A stretch of DNA of 64,000 bases, from assembly GCF_021538615.1 (NCBI RefSeq), contig NZ_JAJHIZ010000003.1:3472001-3536000 (forward strand), read 5' to 3'. The translations under genes were made by a program, and so were the position numbers. Source of the stretch: Niabella agricola. GTDB taxonomy: Bacteria > Bacteroidota > Bacteroidia > Chitinophagales > Chitinophagaceae. Shown in pieces: positions 25,349 through 32,926 of the stretch (positions are counted from its first letter, which is position 1; each line of letters begins with the position of its first letter). The notes under the pieces are model-generated. The model had not been told where the DNA came from and ran no database searches. It was given only the letters and a program-made list of their open reading frames with translations.

Positions 25349-25378
25349 TTTGCCCGGTCATTATTATTTATTATTTTG
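25349..25378 (+). promoter_or_regulatory. Promoter of gmk
   Basis: TTTG (25349-25352), an 18-base spacer, TTATTTTG (25371-25378), then seven bases to the ATG at 25386. The longer reading frame would start inside this promoter, which fixes the start. Confidence 0.6.
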
Positions 25379-25385
25379 CAGGGGC

Positions 25386-26012
25386 ATGATATTTACCAAT
25401 CGTCCGTTTTTATACTTTCCGGTCACAACCGGTTCAAAAGCAAACCATAAAATTATTATTCTTACTGCGCCGTCGGGTGCGGGGAAAACTTCCATAACCC
25501 ACCATTTATTAAAAAAAATTCCCCAGCTGTCTTTTTCTATTTCCGCAGCCACGCGGGCGGCCCGCGCCGGGGAAGTAGATGGCCGAGATTATTACTTCAT
25601 CAGCGAGGCGGAGTTTACAAAAAAGATCAAAGCCAATGAGTTTGTAGAATGGGAGATGGTATACGAAGGCAAATATTATGGCACCCTGAAAAGCGAGCTG
25701 CAGCGGTTGTGGAAGAAAGATAAATACCCGTTGCTGGATATTGATGTAAAAGGCGCCATTCACGTGCAGCAGCAGTATCCCAAGGAGAGCCTGTCTGTTT
25801 TTATTGAACCTCCCTCTGTAAAGGAATTACGGAGACGGCTGATCTCCAGAGGGAGCGAAAGCGAGGAGTCGCTGCAAACCCGCCTGAATAAGGCCGAGTA
25901 TGAACTGTCGTTTATGAATCATTTTAATAAGGTGGTAGTAAATGATGACCTTGAGGAGGCCTGTGCCGAAACCGAGGCCCTGGTGCGAAAATTCCTGAAT
26001 TTACCCGCCTGA
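25386..26012 (+). CDS. gmk: Guanylate kinase
   Basis: Phosphorylates GMP to GDP with ATP (208 aa, cytoplasmic). P-loop APSGAGKTS is followed by 'SISAATRAARAGEVDGRDYYF', the GMP-binding region, and by FVEWEMVYEGKYYGT; the family's usual TTR is ATR here. The N-terminus has about 15 extra residues (IFTNRPFLYFPVTT) ahead of the kinase core; a later start is not available as Met, so this extension may be real or the gene may use a non-ATG codon. Start chosen from the promoter position. It lies about 210 bases after the SurA-like gene. Confidence 0.93.
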   Translation: MIFTNRPFLYFPVTTGSKANHKIIILTAPSGAGKTSITHHLLKKIPQLSFSISAATRAARAGEVDGRDYYFISEAEFTKKIKANEFVEWEMVYEGKYYGTLKSELQRLWKKDKYPLLDIDVKGAIHVQQQYPKESLSVFIEPPSVKELRRRLISRGSESEESLQTRLNKAEYELSFMNHFNKVVVNDDLEEACAETEALVRKFLNLPA

Positions 26013-26041
26013 ACAAAAGCGGTTTCATGTAGCATTTTATT

Positions 26042-26049
26042 TATCTTTA
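26042..26049 (+). promoter_or_regulatory. Possible -7 box of the CNNM/CBS gene, predicted leaderless
   Basis: TATCTTTA differs from TAnnTTTG only in the last base and is followed by TCTT and the ATG, the same four-base spacing as several other genes in this window. Confidence 0.45.
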
Positions 26050-26053
26050 TCTT

Positions 26054-27301
26054 ATGGAATGGCAGCTATTAATGTGGATCGTTTCTTTGCTGTTCATGAT
26101 CTTCTTTGCCGGCGTGGAAATGGCTTTCTTTGGCGCCAGCAGACTGAACATTGAGCTGAAAAGAAAACAAGGCACCTTAACAGGACGGTTGCTGGGTAAG
26201 TTTGTAGATATGCCGGCGATCTTCTGGGGAACAACCGTAATCGGGTATATCACGGCCCTTACCATCTTTGTATTGCAAACCAGCGAAGTGCTGATCCCTT
26301 TCTGGCAAAAAAGCGGTATCAATTCGCGCACTGCGCAGATCCTGCTGGAGATTGCGTTTAACACCCTCATCATTTTGATATTTGTAGAGTTCATACCCAG
26401 GGCGGTTTTCAGGGCGAACAGCAATACCCTGCTCAGCCGGCTGGCAGTGATCATTAATTTCTTTTTATGGCTGTTGTATCCCATTACAGCCGCACTTTTC
26501 CGGCTGGCCAACTGGATACTGAAGTATGTGTTTAATGTACGACTGGATAAAGGAAAATCGCCGTTTGCCCGGAACGACCTGCAGTTTATGTTTCGCGACA
26601 GCAGGAAAACCCTCCGTGAAGAAACCAGTACCCATCTCCTGGAAAATGCGCAGGAACTGGCTAATATCAAGATCCGACAGAGCATGGTTCCCCGCAAGGA
26701 AATCATTGCCGTGGAAGTGAGTGCGCCGGTTGAATCCCTGATCCAGAAATTTGTGGAAACAAAGCGAAGCCGGATCATTATCTATGAATCGAATATCGAC
26801 AATATTCTGGGTTTTGCTCATGAACTGGATCTTTTTAAAAAGCCTGCTGATATAGAATCGATCCTGATCCCTATTATTGCAGTGCCGGAAAGTATGACGG
26901 CTGTAGGGCTGATCAATAAATTCAGCAAGGAGTCTAAAAGCATTGCTTGGGTGGTAGATGAATTTGGCGGTACGGCCGGTATCATTACTATGGAAGATGT
27001 GCTGGAAGAGCTGTTTGGCGAAATATGGGATGAATATGACACCCAGCTGTTTGTTGAAAAACGGATATCGGAGGATGAATACATCTTTTCCGGAAGAATG
27101 GAGCTGGACTACCTGGAAAAAAAATATGATTTTGAATTTGAAGATAAGACAGATTCTGAGACCCTGTCGGGATATATTATCAACTTTTATGAAACCATTC
27201 CTTCCCAGAAAGAACGGATTATTATCGGCGATTTTGAATTTGACATTCTTGGGGTAAATGATACACGGATCGAGATGGTGAAACTGAAAAAATTAAAATA
27301 G
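26054..27301 (+). CDS. CNNM/CBS/CorC-type membrane protein (hemolysin C family, GldE-like)
   Basis: A 415-aa inner-membrane protein. The N-terminal CNNM-type domain has three to four hydrophobic segments (about residues 5-27, 60-85, 95-115 and 130-155). Two CBS domains follow (about 195-310, with MVPRKEIIAVEV and DEFGGTAGIITMEDVLEELFGEI) and a CorC_HlyC domain ends the protein. Relatives take part in Mg2+/Co2+ handling; the Bacteroidota homologue GldE is linked to gliding motility, but no other gld genes are seen here, so I do not assign that name. The 'hemolysin' label is historical. Confidence 0.87.
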   Translation: MEWQLLMWIVSLLFMIFFAGVEMAFFGASRLNIELKRKQGTLTGRLLGKFVDMPAIFWGTTVIGYITALTIFVLQTSEVLIPFWQKSGINSRTAQILLEIAFNTLIILIFVEFIPRAVFRANSNTLLSRLAVIINFFLWLLYPITAALFRLANWILKYVFNVRLDKGKSPFARNDLQFMFRDSRKTLREETSTHLLENAQELANIKIRQSMVPRKEIIAVEVSAPVESLIQKFVETKRSRIIIYESNIDNILGFAHELDLFKKPADIESILIPIIAVPESMTAVGLINKFSKESKSIAWVVDEFGGTAGIITMEDVLEELFGEIWDEYDTQLFVEKRISEDEYIFSGRMELDYLEKKYDFEFEDKTDSETLSGYIINFYETIPSQKERIIIGDFEFDILGVNDTRIEMVKLKKLK

Positions 27302-27349
27302 ACTTTTGAGCATTTTATACGCATCTTTGTCCTCCATTTTTGATATACG

Positions 27350-28198
27350 ATGGCTTTACTGGATTTTTTAAAGAAAAGGAGTGGTGGCGAGGATGAGATG
27401 TCCTTTATAGACCACCTGGAAGTTTTAAGGTGGCATCTGATACGCAGCGTGATCGCGGTGGTAATTTGCGCCATTGCGGTTTTTATGTTTTCCAATTTTT
27501 TTGTGGATGACATTATTTTCGGACCCACAAGGCCGGATTTTATTTCTGTAAAGTGGCTTTGTTCGATGGGACAGAAAATGGGCATTGACGGGCTTTGCCT
27601 TAAGGTTGAACCCAAGTTTCAGGAAACCACCATGACGGGGCAGTTCATTGCTTCCTTTACGGTGGCCTTTGTAGGTGGATTTATACTGGCCTTTCCATAT
27701 ATTTTCTGGGAGATCTGGCGCTTTGTAAAGCCGGCTTTGTCAGATAAAGAGCGGAAAGGCACTTCCGGGATCATATTCTGGGTGTCCGTATTGTTTTTTT
27801 TGGGCGTGGCGTTCGGCTATTTTATTCTTACCCCCCTGATGGTAAGTTTTTATTTCAACTATAAGCTCAGCGAGCAAATCCAGATCATTCCTACATTTTC
27901 AGACTACCTGGAGAATGTGATCTATACAACCGTGGGAATCGGCGTGTTGTTCCAGCTGCCGCTATTGGTATTACTGCTGGCCAAGTCAGGAATTCTTACA
28001 GGCACGGTGTTGAAAAAATACCGCAGGCATGCGTTTGTGGTGATCCTGATTGCCGCAGCCATCATTACACCCACAACGGATCCGTTTAGTCTGGCCGTGG
28101 TAACAGCTCCTTTGTACATTCTTTTTGAGGTGAGCGTGGCGCTGGCATCAAAGATCGAGCGGAAGAATAAATTGGAGAACCCGGAAGAGTGGAGTTAA
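27350..28198 (+). CDS. tatC: Sec-independent protein translocase TatC
   Basis: The twin-arginine translocase receptor (282 aa, inner membrane) that binds folded cargo with RR signal peptides. The N-terminal MSFIDHLEVLRWHLIRS and the block FPYIFWEIWRFVKPALSDKERK are family signatures; six membrane segments are visible. An insert after the first helix (DDIIFGPTRPDFISVKWLCSMGQKMG) is longer than in E. coli and typical for Bacteroidota. TatA/B are not in the window. The rpiB frame begins near the tatC stop, so the two genes are probably co-transcribed. Confidence 0.96.
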   Translation: MALLDFLKKRSGGEDEMSFIDHLEVLRWHLIRSVIAVVICAIAVFMFSNFFVDDIIFGPTRPDFISVKWLCSMGQKMGIDGLCLKVEPKFQETTMTGQFIASFTVAFVGGFILAFPYIFWEIWRFVKPALSDKERKGTSGIIFWVSVLFFLGVAFGYFILTPLMVSFYFNYKLSEQIQIIPTFSDYLENVIYTTVGIGVLFQLPLLVLLLAKSGILTGTVLKKYRRHAFVVILIAAAIITPTTDPFSLAVVTAPLYILFEVSVALASKIERKNKLENPEEWS

Positions 28199-28209
28199 AA
28201 AAAGATTTT

Positions 28210-28665
28210 ATGGAAGCAATATTTGATACACAAAAGCCCGTTGCTATTGGCAGCGATCATGCCGGCTTTGAGTATAAACAGTATGTGATTTCTTTCCTGG
28301 AAGGAAAAGGACTGACATTTAAAGATTTTGGCGCATATTCGTCGGAATCGGTCGATTATCCGGATTTTGCCCATCCGGTGGCTGCCGCAGTTGAAAGCGG
28401 AGCATATGCATTCGGTATCCTGCTTTGCGGCAGTGGTAACGGTGTTGCTATTACTGCAAACAAGCACCAGGGAGTGAGGGCAGCACTTTGCTGGGATAAG
28501 GAAATAGCCGAACTGGCCCGTAAACACAATAATGCAAACATACTGTGCATACCGGCCCGGTTTATTCCCGAAGATGTGGCCGAGGTGATGGTGGAAGCCT
28601 TTATTACTACTGCGTTTGAAGGTGGCCGCCATGCAAACCGGGTGGATAAAATCTGCTGCGGTTAG
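28210..28665 (+). CDS. rpiB: Ribose-5-phosphate isomerase B
   Basis: Interconverts ribose 5-phosphate and ribulose 5-phosphate in the pentose phosphate pathway (151 aa). Family motifs are IGSDHAGFEYK near the start and the active-site ILLCGSGNGVAITANK with the catalytic Cys, followed by a RAALCWD segment. I chose the ATG at 28210, 11 bases after tatC, over a GTG at 28189 inside tatC, because the RpiB fold starts just after it. Full length. Confidence 0.93.
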   Translation: MEAIFDTQKPVAIGSDHAGFEYKQYVISFLEGKGLTFKDFGAYSSESVDYPDFAHPVAAAVESGAYAFGILLCGSGNGVAITANKHQGVRAALCWDKEIAELARKHNNANILCIPARFIPEDVAEVMVEAFITTAFEGGRHANRVDKICCG

Positions 28666-28708
28666 GCAACCCGGAGCCGGATCCGGCCAACGGACCCAAA
28701 TACAGAAA

Positions 28709-30259
28709 ATGAGAAATATGATGAAGCATCTTTTTGCCGTGGCGGCTGTATGTACAGCCCTTACAGGAACGGCTCAAAAAAAAGCGGACCCGCAAACTTT
28801 TGCGCGATCCATTACCCCCACCGATCTCAAAAATCATTTAAATGTTATTGCCAGCGCGGAGATGGAGGGGCGCGACACACCTTCCCCGGGTTTGGAAAAA
28901 GCAGCGGATTATATTACAGCGCATTTTAAGAAGCTGGGACTGAAACCCGGAAACAACGGAGGTTTCCGGCAAACCTATCAGTTGTCGAAAGACTCCCTCG
29001 CCGTATTGAATGTTACCATTAACGAAATGCGTTTTGAAGGGGTGGACGATATAGCACCGATATGGACCAGTGACGATCAGCTAAACCTGAACTATAGTGA
29101 ATATGCATTTGCCGGTTATGGTATAGTGGATCAGAACAGGGATGATTATGCGGGTCTGGATGTGAAGGGCAAATTGGTAGTGATTATCGCCGGAAGCCCC
29201 AAAGGGTTTACGCCGTCTGTTCAGGGAAGACTGGCTTCTACTACGCTTACCAGCAAGATCCGGAATGCCCTGGCGAAGGGGGCCGGAGCGATTTTTATTG
29301 CGACGCAGGAAATCCCTTCCCGTTCAAAACTAAAAGTGCATTACCGGCCCGAATGGGAAAAAGAGGCCCCAGGTAAAGCAGCGCCCGTGTTTTACATCAG
29401 CGCCAATGTGGTTGAAAAAGTGAGCGGTCATAGTTATGAAGAGGTAAAAGCAGCCCTCGATAACGGCGAAACCACGCCAGGTATCAACCAGGCTACACTA
29501 ACTCTGAATTACCTGCTACAGAAGGACCGGGCCACGGCCTCCAATGTGCTCGGGGTTATTGAGGGTACGGATAAAAAAGAAGAGTACCTGTTCATCACCG
29601 CGCACTATGACCATGTGGGGAAAGATGCAAAGGGAAATATTTATTATGGTGCGGATGACGACGGATCCGGAACCGTAAGCGTTCTTGAAATGGCTGAGGC
29701 ATTTGCCCTGGCAAAAAAAGCGGGTAAAGGTCCCCGCAGGACGGTTGTATTTATGACGGTGAGCGGGGAGGAGAAAGGCCTTTGGGGGTCTGAATACTAC
29801 TCCGAAAATCCTATATATCCGCTGGATAAAACCACTGCAGATCTTAACATTGATATGATCGGCCGTATTGATACAGAGCGGATGAGCGCCGACACGCTGA
29901 ACTATGTGTATGTAATTGGACATGACAAATTGAGCACAGATCTTCCGGTGATCAATGAGGGAATGAATAACAAATACACGAAACTCGTACTGGATTATAA
30001 ATTTGACGATCCCAATGATACCGAGCGCATCTATTACCGCAGCGATCATTATAATTTTGCCCGAAAAGGGGTACCGATCCTGTTTTTTTATGATGGTATG
30101 TTAAAAGCCGATTATCACAAACCAACCGATACCATCGATAAGATTAATTTTCCGCTGATGGCGAAAAGAGCCCAGATGATCTTTTATACGGCCTGGGAAA
30201 TGGCCAACCGCGATGCCATGCTGAAGCGGGACCTAAAGTTGCCCGAACAGGCGTACTAA
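28709..30259 (+). CDS. Exported M28 family zinc peptidase
   Basis: A 516-aa exported aminopeptidase-like enzyme. Signal peptide about residues 4-21 (LFAVAAVCTALTGTAQ). A PA-type insert lies around residues 130-250. The M28 metal site is visible: ITAHYDHVG (His), GADDDGSGTVSVLEMAEAF (Asp), VSGEEKGLWGSEYY (Glu-Glu), DMIGRID (Asp) and the late YRSDHYNFARKGVP (His). It likely trims peptides in the periplasm or at the surface. The longer frame from 28616 runs through the rpiB end; the ATG at 28709 gives the signal peptide directly. A strong terminator follows. Confidence 0.92.
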   Translation: MRNMMKHLFAVAAVCTALTGTAQKKADPQTFARSITPTDLKNHLNVIASAEMEGRDTPSPGLEKAADYITAHFKKLGLKPGNNGGFRQTYQLSKDSLAVLNVTINEMRFEGVDDIAPIWTSDDQLNLNYSEYAFAGYGIVDQNRDDYAGLDVKGKLVVIIAGSPKGFTPSVQGRLASTTLTSKIRNALAKGAGAIFIATQEIPSRSKLKVHYRPEWEKEAPGKAAPVFYISANVVEKVSGHSYEEVKAALDNGETTPGINQATLTLNYLLQKDRATASNVLGVIEGTDKKEEYLFITAHYDHVGKDAKGNIYYGADDDGSGTVSVLEMAEAFALAKKAGKGPRRTVVFMTVSGEEKGLWGSEYYSENPIYPLDKTTADLNIDMIGRIDTERMSADTLNYVYVIGHDKLSTDLPVINEGMNNKYTKLVLDYKFDDPNDTERIYYRSDHYNFARKGVPILFFYDGMLKADYHKPTDTIDKINFPLMAKRAQMIFYTAWEMANRDAMLKRDLKLPEQAY

Positions 30260-30273
30260 AACTGATTTTTTGA

Positions 30274-30302
30274 AAGAGTTCCCCGTGGGAACTCTTTTTT
30301 TT
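30274..30302 (+). terminator. Intrinsic terminator of the M28 peptidase gene
   Basis: AAGAGTTCCC (30274-30283) pairs perfectly with GGGAACTCTT (30287-30296), loop CGT, followed by a run of T. Confidence 0.9.
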
Positions 30303-30382
30303 GCGCCGCTCTTGGGGGCATCACCTTTTCTTCATAATAGGCTGTTATCTTGTGTGCCTATTTATCTATTCAATTCTACCAT

Positions 30383-30931
30383 ATGCGTTTTAACGTTCTT
30401 TTTTCCACATTGATGATCGTATTGTGTTTGTCCTGCAGCAAAAAAAATGAGGATGCAGGATCTGCGGATGAGCAAAAGCTGGAAGCCCACTCCTGGCAGC
30501 AAACCAATACAACGGCTACCACCGATGAGCAAAAGCCCGTAGCTACTTTTAGTGCCAATCATGATTTTAGTCTGAATCTGAACAGTGCTGTAACCGGTGC
30601 CGGAAATGATAGCAACATCGGGGCAGTGGCCACCGGCACCTGGAGCTATGATGGAAAGAATATTGAAATTTCTAATATAAGTATCAGTTATAAAGTAAAC
30701 GGCTCAACTGCCGCTAACCTGCAGGCGGTGGTAAACGCCTATGCCGGAGGTTTAGTGGCGTTTAATGCCTTTATACAGGCGTATTGTAATGTATTGCAGG
30801 TAGATGTTTCAGGCAACCTCACCATAAAAGGGGCCTCTTCCAATAAGGTTACCTGGGTTGTTAACCAGCTTACATCCAGCGTACTGGTGGTTGCTTCGGC
30901 CGGCACTACCGCCAGCTTTACGGCAAAATAG
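30383..30931 (+). CDS. Lipoprotein of unknown function
   Basis: A 182-aa lipoprotein with signal FSTLMIVLCLSC; the lipobox LSC points to Cys17. The mature part is rich in Ser, Thr, Asn and Ala and looks like a beta-sandwich or lipocalin-like fold (GTWSYDGKNIEISNISISYKV; ends VVASAGTTASFTAK). I do not recognise a family with certainty. The ATG at 30383 is preferred over a GTG at 30350, which would put polar residues before the signal. Monocistronic, with a terminator before it and a folded region after it. Confidence 0.65.
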   Translation: MRFNVLFSTLMIVLCLSCSKKNEDAGSADEQKLEAHSWQQTNTTATTDEQKPVATFSANHDFSLNLNSAVTGAGNDSNIGAVATGTWSYDGKNIEISNISISYKVNGSTAANLQAVVNAYAGGLVAFNAFIQAYCNVLQVDVSGNLTIKGASSNKVTWVVNQLTSSVLVVASAGTTASFTAK

Positions 30932-30953
30932 CAGTTCTTTTTGTGATTTTAAT

Positions 30954-31047
30954 AGAGGTGCTCCCAATCCCACTTATTGTTATAGCAGCAACAAAAGGCC
31001 ACCGGTGATATGCTTTTAAGCAGGTGCCGGAAGGATGGGAGCCCTCT
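30954..31047. other. Possible structured RNA or small inverted-repeat element
   Basis: The ends AGAGGTGCTCCCAATCC (30954-30970) and GGATGGGAGCCCTCT (31033-31047) are complementary apart from two bulged bases, and smaller stems (TTGTT/AACAA, GCTT/AAGC) lie inside. No reading frame. It could be a small RNA, a MITE-like remnant or part of the lipoprotein gene's 3' end. Confidence 0.3.
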
Positions 31048-31092
31048 TTAAAAATTTCCCCGACGTGATATTTATTACGATATACCAAATAC

Positions 31093-31128
31093 AAAGCGGC
31101 CGTCTCAAAAATGCGAGACGGCCGCTTT
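31093..31128. terminator. 14-bp hairpin, terminator between convergent genes
   Basis: AAAGCGGCCGTCTC (31093-31106) pairs perfectly with GAGACGGCCGCTTT (31115-31128), 8-base loop. It lies 26 bases after the deoxyhypusine-synthase-like gene on the minus strand. T tails are short on both sides. Confidence 0.75.
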
Positions 31129-31153
31129 CCAGTTTATTGTATCTTTAAGCTGA

Positions 31154-32128
31154 TTACCAGCCCAGGATCCAGGCAAAGATCAGCGGAGCCACGATCGTAG
31201 CATCGCTTTCTACAATAAATTTAGGGGTGTGAATATCCAGTTTCCCCCAGGTGATCTTTTCGTTGGGCACCGCACCAGAGTAGGAACCGAAGGAAGTGGT
31301 ACTGTCGCTGATCTGGCAAAAGTAACTCCAGAACGGAACATCGTGCCATTCCAGGTCCTGGTACATCATCGGCACCACGCAAATAGGGAAATCGCCTGCG
31401 ATACCACCGCCGATCTGGAAAAAGCCCACACCTTTTCCATCGCTGTTATTGCGGTACCAGTCGGCCAGCCAGGTCATGTATTCGATCCCGCTTTTTACTG
31501 TACTGGCTTTTAATTCGCCCTTAATCACGTAGCTGGCAAAGATGTTTCCGGTCGTGCTGTCTTCCCATCCGGGAACCACAATCGGGATATTCTTTTCCGC
31601 TGCGGCAATGATCCAGCTATCTTTTGGATCAATTTCATAATATTGTTCCAGTTCTCCGCTCAGCACGGTTTTATACAGGAACTCATGCGGAAAATAGCGT
31701 TCGCCTTTTTCTTCCGCTTCTTTCCATTGTCTTACCAGGTGTTTCTGAAGACGGCGGAATGCCTCTTCTTCGGGGATGCAGGTATCGGTTACACGGTTAT
31801 AATGATTTTCTAGCAGCTCCCATTCTTCCTGCGGCGTAAGATCACGGTAGTTGGGAACGCGTTTGTAATGCGAATGCGCCACCAGGTTCATCACATCTTC
31901 TTCCAGGTTGGCTCCCGTGCAGGAAATGATCTGTACCTTGTCCTGACGGATCATTTCTGCCAGCGAAATACCCAGTTCGGCCGTGCTCATAGCACCCGCA
32001 AGGGTGATCATCATCTTACCGCCGGCATTCATATGGGCTTCATAACCTTTGGCCGCATCGATCAGCGCAGCAGCGTTGAAATGCCGGTAATGATGTTCAA
32101 TAAATTGAGAAACAGGTCCTTTACTCAT
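31154..32128 (-). CDS. Deoxyhypusine synthase family protein
   Basis: A 324-aa member of the deoxyhypusine synthase family. The eukaryotic enzyme transfers the aminobutyl group of spermidine to a Lys of eIF5A; bacteria lack eIF5A, and bacterial relatives probably act on other amines (homospermidine-synthase-like chemistry is known in the family). The catalytic-lysine motif WGK is kept near residue 296 (KITWGKLDIHTP), as are the NAD-binding GGGIAGDFP and SCTGANLEEDVMNL segments. Full length. It is monocistronic, with a -7 box 59 bases upstream, so genomic context does not reveal a partner. Confidence 0.88.
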   Translation of the reverse strand: MSKGPVSQFIEHHYRHFNAAALIDAAKGYEAHMNAGGKMMITLAGAMSTAELGISLAEMIRQDKVQIISCTGANLEEDVMNLVAHSHYKRVPNYRDLTPQEEWELLENHYNRVTDTCIPEEEAFRRLQKHLVRQWKEAEEKGERYFPHEFLYKTVLSGELEQYYEIDPKDSWIIAAAEKNIPIVVPGWEDSTTGNIFASYVIKGELKASTVKSGIEYMTWLADWYRNNSDGKGVGFFQIGGGIAGDFPICVVPMMYQDLEWHDVPFWSYFCQISDSTTSFGSYSGAVPNEKITWGKLDIHTPKFIVESDATIVAPLIFAWILGW

Positions 32129-32186
32129 AATTTTTTTGAATTTTACTCCGCCTTCGGATCACAATAAGGTGAGACATTGCGAGGGG

Positions 32187-32194
32187 CAAAAATA
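32187..32194 (-). promoter_or_regulatory. -7 box of the deoxyhypusine-synthase-like gene
   Basis: TATTTTTG on the minus strand matches TAnnTTTG and gives a leader of roughly 55 bases. No convincing -33 TTTG. Confidence 0.4.
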
Positions 32195-32256
32195 AAGATT
32201 TGGTGAAAATGGCCGTGTGAAATCTTTGTGACAGTATTATTTTGTAACTTGCTACT

Positions 32257-32799
32257 ATGGGACTTACAATGGCAAAAGAAAAATACCAGCGTCCGCCGAG
32301 AACCGCCATGGAAGTATACGAAATGCTTCCTGAAGGTACCCTGGCGGAGGTTATCCATAATGTCTTATATATGTCACCCGCACCAACCTTTGAACACCAA
32401 CGAATACTGGCCGCATTGTTCACGCATCTGAATGTTCATATTTCGGAAAACGATTTAGGGGAATGCGTTTTTTCCCCCGTAGACGTTTACCTGGGCAGCA
32501 ATAATGCGGTGCAACCGGATATTGTTTTTATTGCAAAAGAAAACCTTTCCATTGTTAAAGAAGGGAAAGTAAAGGGCGCTCCCGATTTAGTGGTAGAAGT
32601 GCTGTCAGGCAACAAAAAGCACGATCTGCAACTAAAGAAGCAACTCTATGAAGCCTTTGGGGTAAAGGAGTATTTTGTTGTGAATCTTGCTGATAAGGAA
32701 GTGATCACGTATTATTTCGACGGGAAAAAGTTTATTTTGCAGGAAAGTAAAAGAGGCCGGATAAAGTCAAAATTGCTGCGCAAAACAATCTCCTTTTAA
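32257..32799 (+). CDS. Uma2 family (DUF820) nuclease-fold protein
   Basis: A 180-aa PD-(D/E)XK-like protein of the Uma2/DUF820 family, which is expanded in cyanobacteria and Bacteroidota and has no settled function. The core is visible as AVQPDIVFI (Asp), then APDLVVEVLSGNKKHDLQLKKQLYEAFGVKEYFVV, giving the Asp, Glu-Val-Leu-Ser and Lys of the putative active site. A weak -7 box TAACTTGC (32245-32252) lies four bases before the ATG, with TTTG at 32225. A second Met lies four residues in. It stands alone, divergent from the deoxyhypusine-synthase-like gene. Confidence 0.85.
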   Translation: MGLTMAKEKYQRPPRTAMEVYEMLPEGTLAEVIHNVLYMSPAPTFEHQRILAALFTHLNVHISENDLGECVFSPVDVYLGSNNAVQPDIVFIAKENLSIVKEGKVKGAPDLVVEVLSGNKKHDLQLKKQLYEAFGVKEYFVVNLADKEVITYYFDGKKFILQESKRGRIKSKLLRKTISF

Positions 32800-32926
32800 T
32801 GCTTCGTGTACGTTCATCCATCAGCCATCCCGAACCGGGGAGGCAAAAACTGCTGAAATTCCCCTTGCTATCCCCGAAGATTTAGGCGCTAAAACGTACC
32901 TTTACCGGTTCAAAACAGAAGATACC

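Noticed and set aside
26054..27301. Naming the CNNM/CBS gene gldE and inferring gliding motility
   Set aside because: Similarity is to the general CorC/HlyC family; no other gliding genes in the window.
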